DNA from: Orobanche coerulescens
Lineage: Eukaryota; Streptophyta; Magnoliopsida; Lamiales; Orobanchaceae
Assembly: GCA_033398695.1 (NCBI GenBank)
Contig: JAWKAU010000044.1
Span: 186,001 to 250,000, forward strand
Reading direction: 5' to 3'
Length of the DNA: 64,000 nt
This document shows, one piece after another, positions 11,080 through 21,603 of the stretch. The notes below the pieces were generated by a model. It made no database searches. It was not told the DNA's origin and worked only from the letters and a program-made list of their open reading frames with translations. The first letter of the stretch is position 1; each line of letters opens with the position of its first letter. A program made the translations under genes and the position numbers.

Positions 11080-12211
11080 TGGGAAAACAAAGACCCTGTA
11101 TCGAAACAGCCGGGATACTCGAATCCCTGTATCGAATGTTATTTAGAGGTTTTGACATATATGCCAAATACAGTAAAGGAAACTGTATCGAAGCTTTGAG
11201 GCTTTATCTCAGTATCAAGACTGTCTCGAATCGGATAAAGTGAAGCTCACAAGATGACAAGTAGTCTTGTAAAAAGACCAAGTATGGAAACTGTCTCGAT
11301 GCTCAAAATACAGTTATCTTCCATACTGTTCACAAAAGGACAAGAAAGAACACAAGTAAAGTCCCGTTGAACAAAGAAGTATTTAAATACTCAAGGATAA
11401 AGTATTTAAATACTGCCAGTCTTCAGATCTTCAGAATCCCGCGAAATCCGGATCATGTCTTAAATCCCGTTGGAACGACATCTTATTCAAACGGATACAT
11501 CTCAACGGATACTTTCTTCAGAGACTATATATATCCTATGAAGACATTGAAGATCAGTTACCCAAGTAACCTAACACTCAAGCTATCAAAAGTTATCATC
11601 AGAGCAAACATATCTCCAAAGCATACTGCTATTAAGTACGAAAGAGATATACAGTGCTCAACATCAAGAACAGCCATCATCAGCTCAAGAACTTCAAAGC
11701 TGCTGTTCTTACCTGGTTACCTACCTTTTACCTCTGTGTAAAAACCGAGCTCTGTGTGAACTCAACAAGTTATTCTGACCTGTGTGGGACGAATAAGGAC
11801 GACGCTTTGGAACTGTGTGTGAAGAAGCTAGTCAAGAAGAAAGCTTTAACCAATCTGTGTGAACGGTTGAAAGCGACATTCTTTGTATCAATCTGTGTGA
11901 ACGATACAAGGATAGGTTTGTTTATAATTACGTAGTTGTGTACGCAGAATTATAATAAACTTTTACTCATGTGTGGAGGACCGGTGGACGTAGAGGGGTT
12001 TACCTCGAACCACTTAAATTATCGTGTCATTTACCTTGACTTTTCATTTTAAATTACCGTGATATATTAAGTATACACCAAATACTTCGTTGCTGTATCC
12101 ACGGCAACTAATCGTATCCAAGACTTCCGCTACGCACTCGATTTAGATTCCGTACAGTTTGTTGTTTAAACTATTTTCCAAATCGTATCCAAGATACTTA
12201 AGTGGCCAACA
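11080..12211 (+). repeat. Element S (copia) 5' LTR
   Basis: The left edge is set by the end of element A LTR homology and a TG at 11080. The right edge is CCAACA at 12211, next to a degenerate Met-tRNA primer site. A TATA box (ACTATATATATCC) lies near 11523-11534. About six copies of CTGTGTGRA are clustered at 11731-11900. Without the 3' LTR in the window the exact ends cannot be confirmed by pairing. Confidence 0.55.
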
Positions 12212-12227
12212 AGTCGTATCGGAGAGG
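12212..12227 (+). promoter_or_regulatory. Element S degenerate primer binding site
   Basis: AGTCGTATCGGAGAGG follows the LTR end. It resembles the Met-tRNA PBS (TGGTATCAGAGC) with three mismatches and sits in the correct place. Confidence 0.45.
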
Positions 12228-12319
12228 TTGATTCTAAAAAGAATCAGTATTTCTTTTAACCGAATCAGATTCAAATCACTTATTTTCAAAACAGTCTCTT
12301 TCATTCCTATATTATCAGT

Positions 12320-13678
12320 ATGGATACTTCTATGATTAACAAAGTCCCTATGTTCTCTATTAACGAATTTGACGACTGGAGAATTAGAATGGAAGCTCAT
12401 CTTGCAGCAATGCACGAAGAGATGATTTTTGTTATACAGGATGGTCCGATCAAGATCATGAAGGTCAATCCAGCCGCAAGGATTGAGGGCCAAGCCCATG
12501 CTGAAATGCTCGAGAAGGAACGCGAGCAATGGACAACCGATGAAAGGAAGCGAGCAAATCTCGACAACGTGGCTAAGAACGCGTTATTTGTCACTCTTGA
12601 CAAAGGCACGTTCTCAAAGGTAAAGAGCTGCAAAACAGCCAAAGAAATCTGGGATAAACTCAAGTTAATTTGTGAGGGAACTGAGCTCTCAAAAGAAAAC
12701 AAGATTTCAAAACTTACTCAACAATTGAATCTTTTGAAATGAAACCAACGGAAACACTTGAGAAACTTGACCTCATTTACCGGGTATTGTTGGTGAACTT
12801 GAAGCGTTGGGCAAGATTTACACCCAAAAGGAGAAGAACTTAAAAATTTTCAGATCTCTCCCACCGATGGGACATTAAGACCACACTATGCGTGTATCCC
12901 GTAATCTTAATGAAATATCCACTTTTGATCTCTTTTCGACCTTAAAGCTTTTGAGTATGAGATTGACAAGAGAGAAAGTCAAGAATCTCCTTCAAAGGTC
13001 TGACTCTCATTCTTTGTATCGAACAATCGACACAAAGATGCCTAGCTCGTCAAGCCTTGGTCACAAGAATGCCGATGGCGACGACATCTGTCACAAGATG
13101 AAATGGCGCTTCTAATGCATAAATTCAAAAGTTCATCAAACGATGCTGAAAGACTCCTACAGAGCCCAAACCTATCAACAAGGTAAGTACCAAACATCAT
13201 CCGGTGATGCTAACTCGTGTTATAATCGCAGAAACTGTGCCATTATGCAAACAAATGTCCTCATACCAAAGTCCAAAGATTGCCTGAGGCCGAGCAACAA
13301 GAGAGAGATGAAAGAAGACGTGCTTGGAAAGACAAGCTCAAGGCCCTGATTGGAGAATCAGAAGCCTCCCCCACACCATCCAAATCAGCAGAATGTCTTC
13401 AGGTGGTCACTGAAAGTGATTCATCTGACGATGAGTTCGATGATAAAGCATACATGTGCTTTATGGCCAAAGATGTTCCAGAAGGTGAAGACAGCGACGA
13501 TGAGGTAAGTTCAACCTCAGCTATTCCATCTAATGCATCTCATACTTTCGAAAATATGATGAATGAATTCAAAAACATTCAAAAGGCCCATGAGACTCTA
13601 AAAACTGAGAATATACAGCTTCAATTAACAAATTTAGAGCTGAAAGATGAAAATGACCTTTCTGAAAATAAATTATGA
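12320..13678 (+). pseudogene. Element S gag (Sirevirus-like), frameshifted
   Basis: The first 140 codons from the ATG at 12320 are open and show a Ty1/copia gag start: VPMFSINEFDDWRIRMEAHL, later KTAKEIWDKLKLICEGT. The frame then breaks several times between 12742 and 13280. A zinc knuckle can be followed at about 13218-13262, but it is out of frame and lacks key Cys codons. From 13280 an open stretch encodes an acidic region (ESDSSDDEFDDKAYMCFMA) and a predicted coiled coil (residues rich in E, K, L, N). An acidic linker and a coiled coil after the knuckle are usual for extended Sirevirus-type gag. This is a gag relic. Confidence 0.75.
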
Positions 13679-14585
13679 AAATATGTCTCTTGATTGTGAA
13701 ACCAAAGAAGGTCGATTTTGAAAACTCATGGAGAGCAATCATCAACTTGCTCATGAACTAAATGAGGTTAAAACCCACAATGAGAGCAAGACAAATGATT
13801 TGGTTCTACTACAAACCAAAATCACAACTCTCGAGAAGCGAAATCGAACTTGAGACCATTCTCAAGTCTTTTGAAAAATCGTCCAAAAGAATGGAAGAAA
13901 TTCTAAGCACCGGGCAACATGCTCATGATAAAAGTGGCTTAGGATACACTCATGTTCGAATAAAGGGAAAACTAGTACGGTGTTCGTCAAGAGTGTGGAA
14001 CACATTCCAATCGGAAGATACTCCTAGTCCCATAAAGGAACCTCTGTACCGAGAAAACCGAAGGCCGCAATTCCGCCTCAACTCTACTATTCGAGAGTGG
14101 AACCAACAACCACTCGTAAGGCGTAATCTACAAAGATGCTCCACAAGCATATCATCAAAGCCGAGTCATTCAGAAGAAAGCGGTATCCAACCACCAAAGG
14201 CCCGCACGGCAAGCATTCTGATGCGCCTAGGTATTGGATACAGAGCCCCGTTATCCCTCAAGACACAGATGCCGATTCGGTATCAACAACAAAGATTGGG
14301 AATCCAACTGGAGACCCGAAGACATCTTAGGCCTAAGAAAATGGCTCCACCTCCTAGACGGCACTCATCTTGGAATAATAATAATAACCCCGAATTTTAC
14401 ATGCATAGTAATTATCATGATTATAACAACTACGGATATGCCCCGTAGATATCGCAACACTGCACCGAGTACATCCTACAATAAACCAATTCTGTCAGGA
14501 AAGTTTGGGTACCTAAAGGAACTAACATATATGGACCCAAAAATCAAAGGGGACCTAAATCTACCTAATTTCTTTGTTACAGGAC
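13679..14585 (+). pseudogene. Element S gag-pol junction region, decayed
   Basis: This joins gag to protease. An open stretch at 13762-14448 contains SGLGYTHVRIKGKLV, which resembles the GxGY motif seen before the copia protease. The frame changes again near 14448. After that, pieces of a KVWVPKGTN-like segment are readable near 14500-14545. No domain is complete. Confidence 0.5.
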
Positions 14586-15111
14586 ATTCTAGAGGAGGAT
14601 ACGGTATTTCGATAGTGGATGCTCACACATGACCGGAGATAGGAGCAAGCTATCTGATTTTGTAGAAGGTCGCGGTCCAAAAGTTCGCTTCGGTGATAAG
14701 TCTAAAGGAAGAACAAGAGGGAAAGGAAACCTACTTGTCGGGAAATTCAAGGTCACCGATGTTGCATATGTTGAAGGCTTACGGTATAATCTACTTAGTA
14801 TTAGCCAGTTATGTGATAAACAGTTCTCGGTGAAGTTCTATATAGATCATTGTAGAGTCAAGAACACCCAAACCAAGGAAGTTGTGCTTACAGGAAGCAG
14901 ATCGGGTAATATGTACATTCTTGTTTGGAAGCCTATGAGCTCCTCAATTCCATGTTTTGTTGCCAAAGGCACTGCAGATCTTAGCCGGTTATGGCACAAG
15001 AGGATGTCTCACGTCAACTTCAAGACGATCAACAAGCTTTCAAGACAGGGTATGGTTAGAGGTTTGCCGATGTGTCATTCAAGAAGGACAAGATTCATGA
15101 CCATGCCGTAA
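14586..15111 (+). pseudogene. Element S protease and GAG-pre-integrase domain
   Basis: The copia aspartic protease active site YFDSGCSHMTG is encoded at about 14604-14636. The frame continues open to 15111. The rest of the protease follows (GKGNLLVGKFKVTDVAYVEG and then LRYNLLSISQLCDK), then the GAG-pre-integrase motif LWHKRMSHVNFKTINKLS, whose His residues begin the zinc-binding end of integrase. The Cys part after GLP is frameshifted. The sequence is close to Sirevirus-type copia pol. Confidence 0.85.
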
Positions 15112-15765
15112 AGGCAAGCAAATCAAGTCAACCCCGAAAAGCAAATCCTACCTTTCAACCCAAAGAGTGTTGGAAATGCTACACATGGATCTCTACGGTC
15201 CTGTAGACCCGGTAAGTTTGGGAGGTAAGAAATATTGCATGGTTGTTGTTGATGATTATTCCGGTATGCTTGGACGATCTTTCTTAGCAAGAAGAAGGAA
15301 ACAACATCAAGGTGCCCGAGCTCTGAGGAAGTTGCAAAATGAAAAGCGTCGAGTATCGTGTGCATTCGTTCCGACAGAGGTACTGAATTTACTAACCGCT
15401 TTATAGAGCAATACTGTTCGGAGAATGGAATACAGCACGAATACTCAGCTGCCCGTACACCTCAACAAAATGGTGTTGCCGAGCGAAAGAATAGGACGTT
15501 GAAAGAAGCAACAAGGACAATGATTGCCGCAAGCAAATTGCCACAGCGTTTCTGGGGTGAAGCAACCAATACAACGTGCTACACTCAAAACCGCTGTATC
15601 GTCAACAAGCACCACAACAAAACAACTTATGAGGTATGGAATAACAAAACTCCATTAGTTTCGTATTTTCACAATTTTGGATGCAGGTGTTATGTATTGA
15701 ACAATGGGAAGGACCAACTTAGAACATTTGATGAAAAATCGATGAAGGAATATTCGTAGGATACT
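15112..15765 (+). pseudogene. Element S integrase core
   Basis: The integrase catalytic core is split over two frames. The first Asp lies in MLHMDLYGPV near 15177. The second Asp (SDRGTEFTN) and the Glu (PQQNGVAERKNRTL) lie in the open frame 15358-15759. The domain continues with FWGEATNTTCYTQNR and FGCRCYVLNN. All three DDE residues are still present, but frameshifts near 15270-15360 and a premature stop after EKSMKEYS destroy the protein. Confidence 0.88.
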
Positions 15766-16260
15766 CCTCCGTCAAAGAAAGCTTTAATCTTCAATAAAAG
15801 GAAGTCGACGATCGAGGAATCGGTTCATGTAGTGTTCGACGAACCACACCATGACCCTACAGGAGTAGATGATATCACTCAGACATTCACCATCTATCTA
15901 TCTTGGATCCACCTACACCCATAGAACCCGTAGTTGATTTAGAAATCAACCCCGCACTGTAAGAATCGATATGGATGAAGCCGACGCTGCATGTGAAGCC
16001 GTACTACGTAAACTTTCGATACAAGATGGGATCCCGAACTAGAACCCGACCGAAGATGGTTGAGAGATCACCCGCAAGAGTTGATCATTGGAAACATTAA
16101 TGCAGTGTTTCTACTCGTAGGAGAATACAGTACACAAGGAAATGTACTTTGTGCACAAGAAGAATCTAATGTCAAGTCTCACGCTTCGAATGGAAATCTC
16201 AATCCGAACTTAGGAGACTAAATATGTGCACTATCGCCGTATTCTTAGCCCATCCGAACT
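15766..16260 (+). pseudogene. Element S integrase-RT linker, heavily decayed
   Basis: Only fragments can be read, such as a KRKSTIEESVHVVFDE-like piece near 15800 and a DHPQEL/IIGN-like piece near 16070. These are the usual linker motifs before copia RT. No frame stays open for long. Confidence 0.55.
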
Positions 16261-17079
16261 GTTTGACCATAGACGCTCTTAACAACTCTCATTGGATAAC
16301 ATCTATGGAAGAAGAGCTTAACGGTTTGAAAGAAACAATGTATGGTATCTTGTACCTGCATCGACACACCAATCGGTTATAGGAACCAAATGGGTATTTC
16401 GAAACAAAAAGGATCGAAATGGACTTATCATAAGGAACAAATCCAGACTAGTAGCACAAGGCTATTGTCAGGAAGAAGGAATCGACTATGATGAAACCTT
16501 CGCACCTGTAGCGAAACTAGAAGCCATTAGGATATTTTTAGCCTTTGCCGCCCATAAGAGTTTTATCGTATACCAAATGGACGTCAAGAGTGCTTTCCTG
16601 AATGGAGAACTTGCAGAAGAAGTTTATGTTGAACAACCACCAGGGTTTGCCAACACAGACGGTATCGATTTAGTTTACAGGCTAAGGAAAGCGCTGTACG
16701 GACTTAAACAAGCCCCTAGAGCCTGGTACGAAACCCTGTCCCAGTATCTAACCAACAACGGATTTGAGAAAGGTGCTGTCGACAAAACCTTATTCAAGAT
16801 ACAGGAAGATGATGACCTTCTAATGGTACAAATCTACGTCGATGATATTATTTTTGGTTCAACTAACCTTGCGCTATGTCAAAGGTTCTCACATCTCATG
16901 CAAAGTAAATTTGAAATGAGTATGATGGGGGAACTTAGTTATTTCCTAGGTTTGCAGGTAAAGCAGTTGCCTACAGGTATATTCATCAACCAGGAGAAAT
17001 ACAGCAAGGAACTTCTCAACAAATTTGGAATGAACAATTCCAAATCCTCGCCAACCCCCATGAGCACTTCCGCAAATTA
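16261..17079 (+). pseudogene. Element S reverse transcriptase (copia)
   Basis: RT motifs begin with [22 protein letters not shown]-like, [15 protein letters not shown] and then, in the open frame 16577-17079, [37 protein letters not shown] and the catalytic YVDD (16835-16846). [15 protein letters not shown] follows. The first part is broken by a frameshift near 16330. Residues such as KGAVDKTLF and [17 protein letters not shown] match Sirevirus-type copia RT. The catalytic Asp pair is intact, but the polyprotein is not. Confidence 0.9.
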
Positions 17080-17745
17080 GTGCCGATGAAGCCGAAAGCC
17101 ATTTGACCAATCACTCTACAGAAGCTCATTGGTTCGCCAGACCTAACGGCTAGCAGTGCCCGATATCCAGCTTTGTTGGAGTGTGTGCGAGATACCAAGT
17201 TGCACCTAAGGAATCACACTTCAATACAACTAAACGAATCTGAAGTACATTAAAGGAACAGTCGATGCAGGATCGTGGTATCCTAAGGAAGGCGGATTCG
17301 ATTTAGTTGATACTGCGACTCGGATCTCGGAGGTCGCAAGCTAGATAGAAGAGTACAAGTGGAACTTGTCACTTTCTGACCTAGACTCGTTTCTTGGTTC
17401 AAGAAGAAGCAATTAGCTAACTCTCTTTCCATGGTGAATCAGTACTATGTCAGCCGTAGTCGCCAGATGCGATCCTTTGATGCAAAGAACAACTGCCGAT
17501 TATGGAATCGATGCTAGAGAGACTCCAATCATGTGTGATAGCACGAGTGCAATTGCAATCACGCACAATCGCTTTTGCACTCGCGCACTAAACATATCAA
17601 CATGAAGCATCATTTTATCGGGAATCATGTCGAGAACAAGGATGTTCGCCGAAAAAGTTCATACGGACATCCAGTGGGCCGACATTTTCACCAAGCCTCT
17701 CGACACGCAAGATTCAACATGCTCGTAATGTAATTGGGAATACTA
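17080..17745 (+). pseudogene. Element S RNase H, decayed
   Basis: Copia RNase H fragments are readable in changing frames: SWFKKKQLA-like near 17395, CDSTSAIAITHN near 17535, HIKHHFI-like near 17600 and WADIFTKPLDT near 17678. The last motif marks the end of copia pol. Confidence 0.7.
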
Positions 17746-17779
17746 CGGCCGGACTCCTGTAAGTAAATTTCTGCTTTTA

Positions 17780-18012
17780 CTCAACAATTGAGGGGAATCT
17801 CAGAAGACCCGTGAATACAAGATTCAACATTAATTATCTCGTACACTCGTAATCATCAATACGATCAGAGCGAACTAACGCATATGAATCCTACATGTGT
17901 GTGCAATAATTAAGGGGGAATCTTGTAGGACCCATGAATATAGCATTAATCCAAATATTCAGTATGGAATTTAAAACCTATTAGTACCTTTTTAAGGGGG
18001 AACGTCAGACGA
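17780..18012 (+). repeat. Element S repeated polypurine motifs
   Basis: Three related units follow pol: GAGGGGAATCTCAGAAGACC near 17788, TAAGGGGGAATCTTGTAGGA near 17929 and TAAGGGGGAACGTCAGACGA near 17994. The first two are also alike downstream (GACCC, TGAATA, CATTAAT). Multiple polypurine tracts after pol are a known trait of Sireviruses. Here they precede the env-position ORFs rather than a recognisable LTR. Confidence 0.65.
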
Positions 18013-18370
18013 CGCGAGAACAAAGACATGCTATAGGATTTCGATTCAAGATATAATATAATATTATTTCCTTTTTAAAATAATTTTTGTCCACGTGCCT
18101 GCTTTTTATGTCAAACGTCATGTTCATTAAATGCCTTACACGACATCCGGACAATGAATCTCAAAAGCCGCGATGTTTTTAAATTGTTTATTATTTTTAA
18201 ACCGCCGTTTTAGGCATTTAGGGTATCAACCTATGTCGGAAGTGGGACCCATTGTATTTTAAAACCTTTTAATGGATTAGCGTATCATTACACTCAATCC
18301 ATCCTAACCGTTGATTTCAAAACCGGTTCCCATCCCTTAAAATCGACCATTCGTACTCTGCAAAACCCTA
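18013..18370. other. Element S intergenic region before the env-position ORFs
   Basis: AT-rich sequence without open frames or repeats that I can recognise. It separates the polypurine repeats from the promoter-like block at 18371. Confidence 0.5.
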
Positions 18371-18528
18371 TTTCGCGCCCAAGTATAAAAGGATCAGTAT
18401 CTGCCATTAGAGACTCTTTACGCTTTCTGCAATTACAAGAGTTCTCAAGCAAACAGCCTACATATTTTTCTGCATATTCACTGCGAAATTCGACTGTTTT
18501 CTTCCACCTTTGTTTTAAGAAAACATCA
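18371..18528 (+). promoter_or_regulatory. Putative promoter and 5' UTR of the env-position ORF
   Basis: TTTCGCGCCC (18371-18380) fits the E2F consensus TTTSSCGC. It is followed after three bases by a good TATA box, TATAAAA (18384-18390). The ORF ATG is at 18529, about 110 bases downstream of the expected start site, in a favourable context (ATCAATGGC). This looks like a separate internal promoter. The inference rests on sequence only. Confidence 0.55.
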
Positions 18529-19425
18529 ATGGCTAGTCAATCTTCTTCCCCTGTTCTGAAGAAATCCTCCAACATCATTGATGGCCGGATCTTCTCCAAA
18601 CCTGTCATCATCGAGCGTATTCTCTCGGAAACCAACGACTCAGAACCAATGGAGTATATCATTACTCGTCTTGAACAACAAGGTCTCTATCGCTTCGGGA
18701 GCAAGACCACCGACAAATACGACGCCCATCTGGTTGAGGAATTCTACCTCAACGCCGCCGTCCGTTTTCTGTCACTAGCCCAGGGAGGACATGTTGCTGA
18801 CATCACTGCAACAGTCCAGGGAGTGGAAATCTGTATCAATCGCGATCTACTCCAGAGAATCTACAGGCTGCCCGCCGATGGCCTGACCATGGACCAACTT
18901 GAGACGTTCGGGTCTCAAGAGCTCATTACTAAGTTTTATGGACTATTTACAGGGTCCAAAGTGGTTGATATGGTGACAACCACTTGTCACAAGAAAAATT
19001 TTCTTCTTCATTTTGTCTATCTTCATGACTTTTGCTCCAGGATCATTGAAAACCGAACCGGTGCGTTCGAGATGTGCACGAATTTAAGGTTCAGGATGAT
19101 GGTAGCTATTTTGACCTGTGAAAAGGTCAATTGGTGCCAAATAATTCTGAAACGTCTTCAAGAAGAGGTGTGCAAACCTGCCACCCAAAAGAAATCTTTT
19201 GGTTTAATGCTGAACTACATTCTGACGAAGTGCGGACTGACGCAATCCGCCGACGCAAAGAAAAATAGCTCGAGGATATACTTAGGAGGTGTCAAACCCA
19301 CTGCGTATAACCAGAGCACCATGCATTGCAACCACCCGAGAACCAGGCACATGCCTATTTCTGCCAACCCTAGAGATGAAACCGTGAAGGTCCCAGAAAT
19401 GGAATCTTCAAAGAAACGAAAGTGA
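18529..19425 (+). CDS. Element S env-position ORF, N-terminal part
   Basis: This is an open frame of 298 codons from the ATG after the promoter-like block, ending in TGA (19423-19425). It lies where Sireviruses carry their env-like gene. The protein starts MASQSSSPVLKKSSNIIDG. A globular region follows, with YITRLEQQGLYRFGS, LVEEFYLNAAVRFLS, ATVQGVEICINRDLLQRIY and LPADG. That layout resembles the 'putative plant transposon protein' domain seen in several plant LTR elements. I see no signal peptide and no obvious transmembrane helix, so a true envelope role is doubtful. The end is basic (SSKKRK). After the TGA the same frame stays open to a TAG at 19654-19656 and remains basic (SKKH, KKRLRRLSKIKAK), suggesting that the TGA is a mutation or a readthrough point. 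Function is unknown. Confidence 0.75.
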   Translation: MASQSSSPVLKKSSNIIDGRIFSKPVIIERILSETNDSEPMEYIITRLEQQGLYRFGSKTTDKYDAHLVEEFYLNAAVRFLSLAQGGHVADITATVQGVEICINRDLLQRIYRLPADGLTMDQLETFGSQELITKFYGLFTGSKVVDMVTTTCHKKNFLLHFVYLHDFCSRIIENRTGAFEMCTNLRFRMMVAILTCEKVNWCQIILKRLQEEVCKPATQKKSFGLMLNYILTKCGLTQSADAKKNSSRIYLGGVKPTAYNQSTMHCNHPRTRHMPISANPRDETVKVPEMESSKKRK

Positions 19426-19977
19426 TCTCACAGCAAGAAACACTCTGCTGGTGAGAAGTCCAAGAAGAGACTCAGGAGGCTCTCAAAAATCAAAGCCAAG
19501 CACTCCAAGGATGTCTCGCCCGTGGCGCAACCCACTGATGAAGAACCCTGTGGCCCAACCCCGTGGAAGAGGTGTCTCCTATCGTATCGACAGAGATCCC
19601 GAGCCTTGGCGGCTACGACGGATATAGAGACATCTCGCCAACGCTCAAGACTTTAGCGAGTCGGTGCCCATTCGAGCCAAAAGCTACCTCTCCTCTGCGG
19701 GATCCCACACCCGCACAGATCCAATTTCCTTCGGGGCACCATCCCCGCAAGGAGTCCATCTTCCGCACAGATCCCATACTGCACTGAATCCTCGAAACAG
19801 CGTCTGCACGTTATTCAAGTCCCTCCCGACTCGATCATAAATCAAACACTTCTTTCGGTTCAAATTGAACACGCGTACGAAAGATTCTGCAATGGAAAGG
19901 CTATAGGCTAGCTCCGTGCATTTATACACTGCATAACCGGAGCGAATGGAGCCACGAAGAGAGATTCGTCTCAAGTA
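19426..19977 (+). pseudogene. Element S env-position ORF, broken middle
   Basis: This segment joins the two open parts, which are in the same frame as each other. It holds Lys/Arg-rich sequence up to about 19510 and Pro/Ser-rich sequence later, but the frame is stopped at 19654-19656 and open pieces lie in another frame (19563-19787). Frameshifts of opposite sign probably occurred here. A minus-strand open frame at 19684-19983 is taken to be chance. Confidence 0.6.
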
Positions 19978-21603
19978 ATGCACTCAATGAAATTGAGGCC
20001 CCGCCGATGGGACAACGCCTCTTGCAAGGATCTAATTGAAAGCCACCGCCGCACAAATCGACGCCGGGAGGAAAGGAAAGAAGAAGTCGAGGATTCTCCC
20101 ATTAATCCAAAAGATGACGACGATCATGACTCGAGACGACGACGATGCTCTACAAGGTGTCCGAGAATGAGCCGTGAAGAGGTCAAGCCCGAGACCCTCT
20201 CCACCTTAAATGACGAAGGGCCTTCTACCCAAGCCAATCCCCCTTCGCCACAGCCCGAGAACATTCCCGACCAAGAGGAATCAGTCCCTCCAGTCGAGGA
20301 ACTTCAAGAAATTTTGGAACAGGCACCCAAGCCTGCTGCGACCGAAGAAGCTATTCCTGAAAGCCAACAGGAGGATTCAGTCCCTCCTGCATCCATGATT
20401 GCTGAAGAGTCTTCGCAACAGGAAGCTTCTCCACCAACTGTCGCCGAACCACAGGAAGCTGCTCCCGCCCCTTTAACCGTGGAATCCGAGGACGGTACCG
20501 AACCTGAGGATGTCCAACTTACTTCACGTCCATCCGTGAATGTAAGAAGGTTGAACGGCGCTGCAGACTTCGCCCAACCAGACTCTCCTATCTCTGCTGC
20601 ACGAAAAGAGCGCCTGCGAGCTCTTGGCCTTCAGACTGTATTTATCCAAGATGCAGTAAATGCTCTATCTTCCGTTGAAAAGGCACTGAATTGGATGCAC
20701 ACCTCTGCCGTCGAAGAAATGACCACTCTTCAACACGAAGTATCTCGAGTTGTCGACGCATTCATTCTTTTGCCAGAAGTTTTCAAGCAAGCCTTGAAGA
20801 TCATGGAAGATAAGCAGGAGCAACTGCTGAAGGAGGAAGCTACAAAGACAAGGATAGTTGAAGCCAAGACCGCTTGTGCAATGATTGAGAACAGCTCTCA
20901 ACTGCGTGCTCACGACAAATGCATTCAAGAAATGTCGCAGACTCTTTCCTCCCTTGTTGAAAGAATAACCAGCATCGAGACCAAACAGGACGCCGCTCTT
21001 GAAATCCTGCAAAGTCTTGATGAAGCCACAAAGGGGGAAGAGGCACGAGAAGCTGCTAGGAGAATAAGGCTGCAACAAGAAAGGGAATTTGAGGCTGCTC
21101 AGAACAGTATCACTGCCGAATTGAACAAGCTAGCACCTCAATCCCAAAGTTTTAAAATTTCAGGCTCCAGACCGGAATTCCATGACCCTAATATCCCTTG
21201 GCAAACTCTTATTCAAAGACCTTCGGAAATTCGTCTGCCGACCAACCGCAACCCAACTGCCGACGAAGTGAAGCACTGGAGGAAGAACGAACTGATGAGA
21301 TATTTTGTCAGACTCTTCAGGGAATCCGCCATCTTCAAAAATTATAAAACGTTAGCGGAAGCGGCAGATAAGTTTACGAAGATGCTTGAAGAAGGTAAAC
21401 TCCCTCTCCAAATCGAAATGAAATCCAAACATAGAAGAGGAGATCGGGTCACCCATCCAGAAGATTGGATACTTGCCTTTGATCGTTCATATGAAGGAAG
21501 AGCGATATACCAGGATCGAGGCAATGATTCACTTCAAAACTGGTGGCGCGGCACCGAGAACGAACCCGGAAAAAGACCATGGAGGCATGCGGATTATAGA
21601 TAA
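19978..21603 (+). CDS. Element S env-position ORF, coiled-coil C-terminal part
   Basis: This is an open frame of 541 codons in the same frame as the ORF at 18529. Residues 1-65 are basic (RRTNRRREERKEE, then acidic DDDDHDSRRRR). Residues 75-180 are acidic and Pro/Gln/Glu-rich (PPVEELQEILEQAP and similar), probably disordered. Residues 205-385 are predicted coiled coil with regular hydrophobic spacing (AVNALSSVEKALNWMHTSAV, then LKIMEDKQEQLLKEEATKT, then REAARRIRLQQEREFEAAQ). The last 140 residues form a mixed domain containing LIQRPSEIRLP and LMRYFVRLFRESAIFKNY. No membrane segment is visible. A coiled coil is shared with env-like proteins reported from Sireviruses. A nuclear or scaffold role would fit the basic and acidic segments equally well. 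Stop TAA; a poly(A) signal follows at 21686. Confidence 0.75.
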   Translation: MHSMKLRPRRWDNASCKDLIESHRRTNRRREERKEEVEDSPINPKDDDDHDSRRRRCSTRCPRMSREEVKPETLSTLNDEGPSTQANPPSPQPENIPDQEESVPPVEELQEILEQAPKPAATEEAIPESQQEDSVPPASMIAEESSQQEASPPTVAEPQEAAPAPLTVESEDGTEPEDVQLTSRPSVNVRRLNGAADFAQPDSPISAARKERLRALGLQTVFIQDAVNALSSVEKALNWMHTSAVEEMTTLQHEVSRVVDAFILLPEVFKQALKIMEDKQEQLLKEEATKTRIVEAKTACAMIENSSQLRAHDKCIQEMSQTLSSLVERITSIETKQDAALEILQSLDEATKGEEAREAARRIRLQQEREFEAAQNSITAELNKLAPQSQSFKISGSRPEFHDPNIPWQTLIQRPSEIRLPTNRNPTADEVKHWRKNELMRYFVRLFRESAIFKNYKTLAEAADKFTKMLEEGKLPLQIEMKSKHRRGDRVTHPEDWILAFDRSYEGRAIYQDRGNDSLQNWWRGTENEPGKRPWRHADYR

